Assembly (NCBI RefSeq): GCF_026151205.1
Contig: NC_087078.1
Coordinates: forward strand, 16,013,118 to 16,077,117
DNA length: 64,000 nt
Direction of reading: 5' to 3'
Source: Bolinopsis microptera
Lineage: Eukaryota; Ctenophora; Tentaculata; Lobata; Bolinopsidae
Shown: positions 47,426 through 59,200 of the stretch, piece by piece
Position numbering within the stretch: position 1 is the first letter of the stretch
Layout: each line of letters opens with the position of its first letter
Position numbers and translations under genes: made by a program
The notes under the pieces: model-generated
Told to the model about the DNA's origin: nothing
What the model saw: the letters and a program-made list of their open reading frames with translations, nothing else
Databases searched by the model: none

Positions 47426-47800
47426 GGCTCTTACTAAATCGCTCGCCCAAAAATTTCACGTGACTTTGGTTTTTTTGGTTTTGCAGCCGTACAAAACGGT
47501 TTTACATAAACCCTAATCCCAACCCTAACCCTAACCATAACCCCGAAGCTATCCATAATCTTAACCAGAACCCTAACCCTAACCCGAGCCCTAAATAATC
47601 GAATTCACGTTTTACTAGCCTGTCACGTGACCAAAACGGTTTTTTGCCCATAACTCTCCAGGGAAGCATTTTAACCCTACGTCATGGGGGGTGATTCGGA
47701 ATCAGCGTCCAAAAATACACCGATCTAGATCACTTTCATGCCTAAAGGGCCTTTTCACAAGAATTTTCTTAAAATTTGGGCGAGCGATTTAGTAGGAGCG
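47426..47800. mobile_element. 375-bp TIR element (MULE-like) with 9-bp target duplication
   Basis: The ends are inverted copies (GCTCTTACTAAATCGCTCGC on the left, the reverse complement of the right end with two or three differences). AGCAACAAC flanks it on both sides (47417-47425 and 47801-47809). It splits an open reading frame that is continuous without it. There is no coding capacity. A 9-bp duplication fits Mutator-like elements, though an 8-bp hAT-type duplication cannot be excluded. Confidence 0.85.
47508..47598. repeat. Degenerate telomere-like CCCTAA repeats
   Basis: A run of CCCTAA / ACCCTAACC-type hexamers with interruptions lies inside the 375-bp TIR element. The motif equals the common animal telomere repeat (TTAGGG on the other strand). 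Confidence 0.75.
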
Positions 47801-48566
47801 AGCAACAACATCGGTGTACAATTTTGGAACCCCCTCTTCGGGAGACTCTCCTCCTTTTCTCTTAATGTGAACTGCAGCTACCGCGTAGAACAAAGCTGCA
47901 AAGCTGTAACAACCAACAGTCACCCTGATCTCTTGCACAGAGATAAATGGTGGCAATCTAAAAAGGTCGAAAGCCAAGGGAATTAACTTTGAATCCAAGA
48001 TTGACCATTGTTAATAGTCTGGCCCGGCGCGCGCTACTTCGTAGCACTTGCGCGTTACTTACATCCGTCAAATCCAAGGATAAATTGAAAATTTACAGCA
48101 ATTACAAATTATGTTTTTTACTTTGGTAATGGTAATAGCAACATGACACGAACAATTACAAATAAAAAGTGATATTTGGCCAATAGTGTTGACGAATTTT
48201 TTGTCCAGGCCATTATGAACGTACTAACTGCTAACCCGACGCGCGCCTTTTCGTAGCACTTGCCTCTATTCATAATATTTCGAGAAGAAAGCGACGCGCG
48301 TTGTACATTGTACCGAGATGCGTTACTGTGCCGCGCCGCGCACTCAATGAGGCTTCTCTCTAGATCGGCGAGATGCGCTATTGTGCCGCGCCGAGCTGAA
48401 ATGAATTGACATCGTCAATATTTAACAAGATTGCAATGAAATTTAGACGACTATCATCCGACATCCGTCGACGCGGTCAATAGACATTAGTGATCAGTCC
48501 ACTAACAACTAGCTAACAATGAACAAATAGTATATAATTATAAAAATTACGATAATTTAATTTTAA

Positions 48567-49750
48567 CTTTAACGGGTGATACTCCTAAAATATTCGTTCC
48601 AAATATTAAATTGTCAACGAAGCGAGTCCAAACTTCAAGCCGACTCGGCCTCGGCCTCGGCGTGCGTTTTGGTAAATTATAAACCTATTCTTTTTACTAC
48701 ACACTAAACTATTACGTGACTTATTTTGTGCTTTGATAAATTTTCTTTGACGCTCTTGAATTTGGTTCTGTCAAACAAATCCTTGTAGCACAATGCACTC
48801 ATGACATACGTTGCATGCCACTTTTCGCGCACTTATATCAATTATTATCAACTAACTATAAACTATTATATTGGCAATTAGGCTGCGCCGCGCATCCAAT
48901 AATTATCTTTCTTGCAGCCACTTTTCTTCGTTAGATCAGCAAAATGCACTATTGAGCCAAACAAAGTCGATCAGGATCAGGATTGACATCGTAAATTGAA
49001 ACAAACCCATGCCGGCCATTCCCTAGCTTTTCTCATCCCGATCCTTTATGGATGACAACCTTGGAGGACTTCGCCGCTTCGACGCGCTGCGCAAACTAGC
49101 ACCTTTGCTTCGCATCGTCGATCTCGATGGATTGACATCGTCAATCAAATGACAACCTTAATTATTTTTAAAACATCTCATCGTTCCAGGGTCAAGGGTT
49201 AAGTGATTTATAATTTATTTAGCACGCTCGCAATTATTATACTTATACTTATAGACCAAACATTGTTTAGTGTTTAGATATTTAGTCTACTTTTAAAGTG
49301 AAAAGTCTACTCCTGAAATCCCGAGTGATAGACGATAGTTTCCTTTTGGCGAGTAGTCAGTCCTCTGAAGAATTTTGTATACCTGCTTTAATTCCTTAGC
49401 TCCGGCTTTCTCCATATCAGGACGATAGGATTTGTCAAGAGTAGACTTTCACTTATCTCCAGAAACCCAAGCATTATTCCACTAATCGTCCTTTCCTTCT
49501 CTAAGTAGAGCTACGGAATATTCTAGAGTGTTGTCACCAGGACAAGGAAGAGGTGGGAGACATGGCAGATGACGTAGAGTGAGGACACCATGATGATATT
49601 GATGGTGATAGCTTATGATTATGATGTTATTAGAGATAACATTGTAGGTTTATAACCTACCAGGACGCGCGCCGAGTTGGACTTGTCGACGGTCCTAATA
49701 TATGGTCCTAATATATGGAACAAATATTTTACGAGTATCACCCGTTAAAG
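48567..49750. mobile_element. Possible 1.18-kb TIR element with CG-rich interior
   Basis: CTTTAACGGGTGATACTC at 48567 is inverted at 49733-49750, with the similarity continuing into AAAATATT. The interior is rich in CG dinucleotides and short palindromes (CTCGGCCTCGG, CTGCGCCGCGC). No open frame of note. No target duplication is clear. Confidence 0.55.
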
Positions 49751-49929
49751 ATAATAAAGAGTGATAGAGGGATAAAGGGAGATTATGCGGGATTAGGTCG
49801 TAAGACTAAGTGTACCCTTTCAGGAACTCCAGATATGTATCTTCTGCGGTTTTCTTCAGAGAGTATAATGTTAGAGCCTTCATTTGTTACACTTTGCTGA
49901 TTACCCTTCTAAGAGAGTTTCTTGTTTAA

Positions 49930-50430
49930 GATTAAAGATTAGACTTTGACAACATTTCACGATATCAATATTGAATGCAGTGGACAAAAGATTGTACGTT
50001 ATTGACCATTTATCATTGTACAATTAGTGAAATAGAAGATTCCAGGTCCCTTCCGGGCCCTTACTTCATGGTAATCTCTGTCAACAAGCCGAGGGAGGTT
50101 ATGAATATTAACTAATCTGACAATTTAAATATAATTATTACAACAGCAAACTGGGGATACCACTTGCCAGTGTGCGCTATTATAATAATAGACGTACAGC
50201 GTGCGACAATTTCGTACGACAATTTCCTGTCTAAGAGAGGCTTTGACGGTACTTCAGGGCATCAATATTGATTATTGAATGCAGTGGACAAAAGATAATA
50301 CGACTTTGGCCATTAACCTAATTGTGAAATTAGTTGATCGGAAGCACCCAACCGGTCTCTTTATGGCCATCTTTAATTAACCTTTAATGCTGGAGTCGAT
50401 GAAATGAAAGACACGAATCAGATAATTCAA
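49930..50430 (+). repeat. Diverged direct duplication, about 290-bp period
   Basis: GAATGCAGTGGACAAAAGAT occurs at about 49,974 and 50,278, with similar context on both sides (ATCAATATTGA before, a GGTC-type segment after). No coding capacity. Confidence 0.6.
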
Positions 50431-50523
50431 ATTACATTGTCACAACTACAAGTACAACAAAGTCAGCGACGTGACTATATATATAATTGGCAGTGAAATG
50501 TTTTATTGATGGAGTTCTAACTA

Positions 50524-50690
50524 GACTAACAAGCTAGTAAACGAATATATGACATCTAACTTTGCTCTACAAATACATCATCTTTCGCCGCGATTTTTGA
50601 AATGTTTCCGCGATTTTGCCTAGTTTGTCATGTTGTGGCGCCGCGATTTTTGGCCTAAATAATCGAGATTTTCTATTTTCCTTGCTAGCT
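50524..50690 (+). repeat. Dispersed repeat, copy 2
   Basis: Second copy of the repeat at 13,890-14,047, same strand, in the gene-free stretch upstream of the receptor gene. Confidence 0.8.
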
Positions 50691-51704
50691 TATAATTTGG
50701 GACCTGTACTAGGGCTGGTTCACCGTCATATCAAACCTTTTAGGAAAATACCTAGTTTACGTCTCATACACTGTCGTGTCTTGTATCCCAGACCATATGC
50801 AGATCATGAACCATAGCTAAACAGTACACGTAATGTGTTAGGTAATCGATCACATTACACAATCTTTGTTCTCAGTAAGTACCACCAATACTTTTACTTT
50901 TTAGAGAGCATGATGTGGTAGTTTTACTAAACTGGACGGTAGGAAACACATGACGTGATGTGTTACAAGATCCAGTCGTTGTCCTGCAGAGGCGGTATAA
51001 GTAACGTGGCACATGCCTGCATGGTTATTGTTACAGTTACCATGGTAACAGTGGTAAATTTAGTAGCGCTAACCGGGGGACATCACTCTCAGATGGTTCA
51101 GTGGAGAGGAAGTGGCTACAGTCATGTATAAGGCCTTGTTAATGGTTTCGTCGACAATAATATTTTCCTGAATGTGATCATAATGTTGTTATGTTCTGCA
51201 TAATGTTGTTATGTTCTCCACACAGGGAGACTTTAGTGCAAACCATAACAGTAAACCTTTACTATCTCTTATCCTCCCGGGACATCTGCAAAACATGTTA
51301 ACAAAACGATCCGTAGAGCCAAAGATGTGATCCATCCCGGGTCCTTAGAGTTGGTTCACTCTTAATTAGATTACACGCCGGGTTTTTGATATCACTATCA
51401 GATGAGGTCAGAGTTTTGGTTTCACAGAAATTCTTAAATCTGATCTCATGCCGAGTGATGAATATAAATCTCCAAACTTCAGTGAGTTTTAGCTCAAGTT
51501 TGCCTCTACCTCCATCCTACATCGACCGAGAGTGAGCGGTCCTTTCTTTGGTATATATTGCATGAGGCAGTGCCTTTTCTAAATAAAGGATACGTATCAC
51601 CTTGTGAGTGCTCCATGCGGCTATTGATGTGTTTCTTAACAGCATGTTGTGCTGCTGTACGCGTCTACCAATCTTAATAAATTGTCGTACACACTGCACG
51701 GCTG

Positions 51705-51781
51705 ATAATAACTAATAATCCATTATCTGATTACTGGTTATTATATAATAACTAATAATCCATTATCTGATTACTGGTTAT
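51705..51781 (+). repeat. 40-bp direct duplication
   Basis: Two adjacent copies beginning ATAATAACTAATAATCC, period 40 bp, essentially identical. Confidence 0.9.
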
Positions 51782-53265
51782 GTTGATCGTACCAGCGACC
51801 AGAGAAGCACCGGTTATTGGTTGCATTATAGTAGCTTTTATTGGTTATGTTAATTTCTAATGGCTATTACCCGAGGACTTCACTATCAGTTGTTCATTGT
51901 TCCGTATCAAAGATTCGGCGGAGAAATAGGCCGCCAAGTTTTCGCTCAGCTTTCGGTAATGCTATTTTCTAACATTATAATGTCTATTGGTTTAATTAGA
52001 ACTTTTATAAATCAAACACAGTTTAGCTAAACTGGGCCACTACTAACCCCCTCCAGTAAGTTTTAAGCTTGTCGCCAAGATTATAAGAATATTTAATTGT
52101 ATTTTTAATTGTTTCGAATGTAATGATTATGTAAATAGTACCTGCAGGGAGGTGAAACCTGTCTTTTATCTATCGCGTAGTTTTTAAATAACACACCCTT
52201 TTCTGGTAAAGATCTTCACAGGTGTTTGAAATCTTCACAGCCGATAAAATTAAAGATTTCACCGAACCCCAATTCATTTACATTTCCCCTACTTTGTTAA
52301 ATAAACATGGAAACTTAAGATGAAAATACAATAACTTTGGTAAGAATACATTAGCCTTTGTTACGAATTCGTTCCCAAGTGGTCTATGATACCCACTCTA
52401 CTGTTTCACTATATCCGTACTACCTCACGAGACCTGGCGTCAACCAGAAGAACCGCTATAAGTTTCTTCCGCCAATAGTGTTATTTATTCTGTACACCGA
52501 CAATTTTTCTTTGTTTGTAATTGTTGAATGTTGCGGTACATAATTGCTTTAATATTTTAAATTGTATAATTGAGACCTTTACCAAATTAGTAGTACATTA
52601 CTTTAATTTCATGCGACTGTTTTCTTTTGTATGCGTAAATTATATTCGTCGTTAATTCTGTCTCGAAAACATTATATTATATTAATTATAGTATAAATTC
52701 AAACTAAACACCCAAGGCTATGCGACATTAGGATGAATGATTGTCGTTTTATTGTATGTTTCTTTATTAATGTATGGTCCACGTTGTTTATCCTGCGTGT
52801 GGCCTCGTTGTGAGCGTTAGTGTTAATTTTACTATGATTAAGGGTCCCTCAAATGAAAACGTTTGGAGTTCACATAGCTTATATAATATATATCATGCTG
52901 CAGGTGCCCTCTGTTTCATCGAGATAGTCGACAGGTGCAAGATAATATACTAAGGGTTTGAAAGGGAGCTAATCTGGCAAACAGGCGGACAAAAGCTCAC
53001 CGCTGGTCCGTTGTTTTTAATCTTATTTCCTCTTATTCAACAACAATATTTTGTTGGTTGTTTGCGCAACTTCAATGTTAGCCTGGTCTTGTGGCAGTTC
53101 ACTTAACGTTCAGTCCTTCAGTTGAATATAGTTTACTTTCAAAGGTAGCCATTTCTCAGTCCGTTTGGATTGTTTTTATTTCAAGCCATAAAGGAACCGT
53201 TCTCATAGCGTCAACACATTGACCTACCAAAAGGATACTCGCAACAGGAAGCAGTTATCAACAGA

Positions 53266-56200
53266 ATGAAGAAGTGGGCTTTTTGCTCTTTTCTATTCAT
53301 CTTAGGAGCTTCTGCTCAGGAACCTCAACCAGGTCAGTTTAATTTTAGATCAGAAAATCAAAATTCAAATACTGCAGATTTGTGTTAAAAGCATGTAATA
53401 ACTTATGTGGAGGACACCCCGGTTCGTGCTCCGTAAGACGAGTAAAGCTTATGATCAATTATTTGCTTGTAGGCACGGAAGAACTTAGCTCCGACCAAAA
53501 TTATCACCGTCTTATATGTGCTTTTAGGGTATGTATTCATTATATACAATTTAGAGATAACAATAACTAATAAATTTCATCCCAGCTGCCACAATAACAC
53601 CCACCACGGAGATAGTGTACGCGGTTGAAGAGCACGTGATTAGATGTGAAATTACTGGTATCCCCAGACAAGTCAATGGTGTCCGTTGGAGACCTGCACA
53701 GCAGAGGATAATAGGATATAATCTAAATGATGGAACTTTCGATCGGAAAACGAAGTCTCAAGTTTCCAGGCTGAGGATATCAGCTGCAAAACTGGTCGAA
53801 CTGAGAAACAGTACGCGCGAACATACCTTCACGTGCAGTTTCGATATTGGTAACACTAAATTTAGTGCTAACAAAATCATCACTATCTTTAATCCGAGTA
53901 AGAAACTCAGTTTTAATTTATCCTTTTTTTCTTCTTTATGTTTATCGCCTATTTTCATATAAAATCATATTTTCATTGATTGAACGTTTCGTGGTTCGGT
54001 GAAGTAAAAACGGATTCGTGTTTTGAGTGATTTTTAGTGGTCCAGTTCGGGATCAGGAAACAAAATTAAGCCGAATTTGTTTCCGTGGTAAGATGTTGTA
54101 ATATTTCAATAATACCTTTAGCCAGGGTTTGTTCAATAGCACAAAATATTTGGTTAGATTCAGTTCGGAATAAAATGAGTGGTTCGGTTGAACGTGCGAT
54201 TCAGTCGTTTGCTAAATACCCTTCAAATTATTTTGACAACATTGAATCATTTCCCAACATAATTGTATTAACTCAAATACATTCCCAGGTGTGAGAATAC
54301 ACACAGCTACAGAGAATGTATATGCTACCAAATCCCATTCCATAAACTGTCACTTGGATGATCATCCTAACAAAGTAACTGGCGTGCAGTGGCCTCCTGC
54401 AACAGGAGATACAAATGGATACTCTTTTGACGATGGCATTTTCTATGAAATTGAACTCCCCCTTCAATACCATCAAACTCCAATTCTGACGATATCAGCT
54501 GCCAAACTTGTTGAGCTGAGAACTTCTGCTGCTTCACACACTTTTACGTGCAAGATTGTTGTTGGTTCCACCAAAATACCGGTTACTGCTACTCAAACCA
54601 TTACCATCTTCAACCCTGGTATGTGAATTCAAATTTATTTACATTTTGTTTATTTATTAACAGTTGATATCATCATTGATGGCGAAATTTGAATAAAAAT
54701 TCAACTATATTCTTAAATCAAAAACGGACTGACCAAAAGTTTAAAAATAGACTGCTTTGAATTGATTTAAATCTTATTTCAGGTTTATCAATAGGTCCGT
54801 GGATGCAGAATGTGTATACCACGTACAATCATATCATCAGTTGTATGTTGTCCGACATCACTGAAGAATATATTTTCTTATGGACTCCTCAACGGTATTG
54901 GGATTCAGGAATTACTTTGTCGAATGGAACTTTCGATTCGACTTCGAGCTCTCAAGTGTCCACGATGACGATATCGCCTGTTAGTTTGAGAGATTTCCAG
55001 AGCTACTCCAATCCACAAACTTTCAGATGCAGTGTTACAATAAACGATACTGATTTAATCACTGCTAGCCAAGTTATCACTTTCTTTAATCCAAGTAAGA
55101 AAATATAGACAATTTTAATAATCAGTCGTCAGTCACTGCCAAATTCCAATGGACGTTTAAGCTGTTTTAGTCACAGAAATTCAAAAAAGACTTAAAAGGC
55201 GTTTATAAAACCACACATTTACCTCCATGGGAACCTTTAAACAAACGAATACAATTTCAGCTGCAATTATAACGTCAAATACGTCAAACGCGTACATTAT
55301 GGAAGATCTTGTCATAAAGTGTAGACTGTCTGGTATCTTTGGCCAAATAACTGGTGTACTCTGGAACCCTGCAGTAGAGACACCCAAAGAGTATATTTTG
55401 ACGGACGGAACTTTCGATTCTAAAACCAATTCCCAACAGTCCACGTTAACGATAACAGCGTCAAAACTTGCCTTACTTAAATCTGATCAGGCGATATGGA
55501 GATTCACTTGCGAGTTCGTGGTGGATCCTGATTCTAAAAAATCAGTACAGGCAACTGAATCTGTCGCTATCTTCAATCCATGTAAGATTATTCCAGATTA
55601 TTTTGACTTTATTGTTGTAATTATTTGATATATAGCACTCTTTGCATAATAAATAAAAGACAATCTGTCAAAAATGTATGAATTCTGTTCATTATGATTA
55701 AGGTAAGGCAAAAGGACTGTTTATCAGAAACCCAGAAAATTGGCAAGTTATCGACAGGCTTATAATGAGTAAAAATTGATGGTCAATAAAGGTTGGATAA
55801 TGTTATAACAATTCTTATATCGCGTGTTTTTCAATTGGAAGCTTTAAGAGAATGTATAATACCGAATCACCATTGTCATTGCAACATGATACTCACCATT
55901 TAGCTTATGTAGCTGGTCGGCCGTTCTTTAATTTTGCTTTTAGTGAGCGACAAATGATAGTAACCATTAATAATAATTATCAAAAATATGCTCATAAAAA
56001 TACATTTATCACGTATTTAAATGTAATTGACTATTTCAGCTGTTACGATAACGCTCAGTTCTGATACTGTATATACAGTGAAAGACTTTAAAATAACTTG
56101 CACTTTGAACGATGTCTCATATGCAATGGCTGAAACTCTGCTTTGGACTACAACACCAATAAAAGAACCATCCAAGTTAATAACATTAGATGGATTTACT

Positions 56201-59200
56201 GCAGATCTTGTGAAGAACGGATCCTACGTGTCCATCCTGACAGTCCCAGCTGACGAGCTTAGTGCCGCTTCACACATGTTTACTTGTCAGATAACCGTTG
56301 GTTCCAGCAACACGATAATTTCCGATACCAAATTTATCACCATGATTGATCCAAGTAAGAAAATTGGTTTTGATAGATCGACCATAATGTTATTGTTAAT
56401 CAGCTGAACATGATCTTCAGTATATTTGCTCAGTTTTTTTCTTTTAGTCGAAAAGATCAAACAGAATCAATAGAAATTTACCCAAGAAAACAGAATCATA
56501 GCGATCCCAAACAATACATGCCAAGTTTCACAACCTTATGCTCTCATAAAGAAATCATTACAGTCAAATGTCACAAAATTGTCTTTCTGATGCGCCCACA
56601 GCAGCTATAAAAGTTCCCATGATTGATTTCAGTTTCTTCTTCACGTGTAATTTCGACTACAGATAATTCACAATTAAATTTAACATCTGTTATCGGCATG
56701 CAAAATGTTCAGGGCAGGTCATGTAAGAAATGTTTTATCACATAGAAAATTCATTCAAACAATTCATTAATATTTCCTATATTTCAGTATCATCGCTTTC
56801 TTCTTTCGACATAGAAAGTGAAAAAGTCATTAAGCATACACGCAGTGAAGGTTTGCTCTCGCTGTCGTACGGGGACTCGGATGGTAAAGAAATGATGGGA
56901 ACTGTTTGTGGTGATTTCAACTTTGACATGTCAGACGAATTTTGCATGAAATTTGGTTATCAATATGGAGAATGGGGAAAAAGTAGATATCGAAAGCAAT
57001 ATGCTACTCAACAGTAAGTAATATGCTACTCAGCAGTAAGTAATATGCTACTCAACAGTAAGTGATATGCTACTCAACAGTAAGTTATATGCTACTCAAC
57101 AGTAACTGTAAGTAATATGCTACTCAGCAGTAAGTTATATGCTACTCAAGAGTAAGTAATATGCAACTCAACAGTAAATTATATGCAACTCAACAGTAAG
57201 TAATATGCTACTCAACAGTAAGTAATATGCTACTCAACAGTAAGTAATATGCTACTCAACAGTAAGTAATATGCTACTCAACAGTAAGTAATATGCTACT
57301 CAACAGTAAGCAATATGCTACAGGCTACTCAACAGTAAGCAACAGGTTGGGCAGGTTGGGCAGAACCATGAGCGGTGAGCCTCAATAAGCTTACGTCGTA
57401 GTACTCACTAGTAGACTTCAATGGAGTTTAATCTAATATTCCCTTCTAAACCTAATGCCATGATTTTGCTATACTGTTTCAGTTTACTAAACTCACTAAT
57501 TTACTCAGGACGGTTCTTAACGATCAAGATTATCAAATCCTGCAATGCAATATGACCGGTTCTGGCACGATATTCTGCAAAGAGCTATCATCTGATTTGC
57601 AAACTTGTAGCCACGGTGATGATATTTGGTTACAATGCGCAAATTCGACAGGTAAAATATGATAATTTCATTGTTTGACAATTTTGTTAATTTGCTCAGA
57701 GACGGGTAATCAGTAAGTAATCTAGCCTCAAAATTAAGTTGTTCTTAATCTGAGAATCCTTCAATGCTCAAGTTTAAAAATCATTGAGTAATTTACCTTA
57801 TCCCTATAAAATCCCAAATGATTGACTATTAGTTTCACTTCTTACCGTTATTATCCGTTATTATAGAAATTAAAAGTTTGATCGCAGATACGGAAAGATG
57901 GCGAGTTGACGGCAAGTGTGGTCCGGATTATCCTTTACGGGATGGAAGTGCATCCGAATGTGATCCTTCCGGAGAGGACCCTTGCTGTAACCAAGATGAT
58001 CAATCTTGTGGAAACACTCAAAATTACTGTACATGCGAAAGATGTATTGATTACAGAACACAAGTACAAGAAGAGGGGTGTAAGATATCAGAGGTGGGCA
58101 GGTTTCTCAAAAACTTTTGTTTCACTAAAATTCTCAAGGAGCATTACAAGTGTCTCCATTCCGATGTAGTTTACAAAGAGGAGTTAGGAACATGGGATCA
58201 GGATCTCGGTGGGGCCACGCTGTCCAGTGTTACAGATGTGTGTGAAAATGATCCGTTTGTTTACCAAGCTTGTGGCTTCAACACTCCCATCAGCAACAGT
58301 GAGGTTCTTTGCAACGGATTCTTTTGTCCAGATGAAGAAACTACCCAGAGAAATCACAAATATACTGATTTCGCCGGAGAAAAGACTTGTGGGGACACTA
58401 CCAAAGTTGAATCTGAAGAAGATACCTCGGAGGTTTGTGATGGTAAGTGTGACACTGCTAACACTTGTGCTGATGAAAGTGAGTGTAATGGAGAGATTTA
58501 TGGATTGAAATGTGATAAATCAGAGAATGAAACAAGCTACATCCCTGTACACTGGATATGTAATGGAAATCCAGGATGTGAAGATGGAGCGGATGAAAGC
58601 AGGTGTGAGGTTCCAAATGAAAAGGAAGTAAAAACCTGCATGCATTACTACGGTAATTTAATTTTGGGGAAAGACATCATAGTGCCCATCTTGAATTTCA
58701 CGAGATGTGCTGTTTTCGACATAGCCAACGGAGTCTACCCTTATTGTTTGGATTTCATGGACCAAACCAACTGTACAGATGTCCAACGGGTCGGAGGAAA
58801 GTGCAATGTCAACAACATGTTGACAAGAATCTCTATGAGTATGGTTTGTTACAATCATAAACTTTGTGATGATAATATTGAAAATGTGTGTGAATCCCCT
58901 TCCAGTCTGACGAATTGCAAGGTCCACCGACACAGGATGTGTGATGGTGTGAATGACTGTGACGACGGCAGTGATGAACTTCATGACGACTGTAAACTTA
59001 CCGCTGAAAGCTTCCAGTGTAAAAGAAGATTTGGCATCGATAAAGAAATGAGCCTTCCACTAGCTTGGACTATGGACGGTATAGAAGACTGTATAAATGG
59101 GTATGACGAGAATCAGGATGAGTGGAAACGATGTGGAAATGAGACAAAGAAAACTCTTCGATGGATCCATAATAAAAAAGGTGACGAAAAAAATTACTGT

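Larger units (their letters stand above)
47005..47957 (-). pseudogene. Broken exon of an unrecognised protein gene
   Basis: After a CTTTTTAG acceptor at 47958-47959 the minus strand reads LPPFISVQEIRVTVGC, a hydrophobic segment (SFAALFYAVAAVHI), then a charged region. This is interrupted by a 375-bp TIR element with a 9-bp target duplication; ignoring the element and one duplicate copy, the frame continues without a break (TDVVA to NLRSRV). Near 47,200 the protein-like sequence moves to another frame (QIEGTYCEFLPSNQ, then FKYPTKYSWGEM), implying an indel. The frame then ends at a TAA exactly at the 3' edge of a LINE. So there are three lesions: insertion, frameshift and truncation. I do not recognise the family; the hydrophobic piece slightly recalls a MARVEL-type segment, which is weak. 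Confidence 0.55.
49751..53265. other. Gene-free stretch upstream of the receptor gene
   Basis: Contains the diverged 290-bp duplication, dispersed repeat copy 2 and the 40-bp duplication. I see no coding exon before the signal-peptide exon at 53266. Confidence 0.6.

Noticed and set aside
57001..57345. CRISPR-like array
   Set aside because: Units are head-to-tail with no unique spacers; it is a eukaryotic minisatellite.
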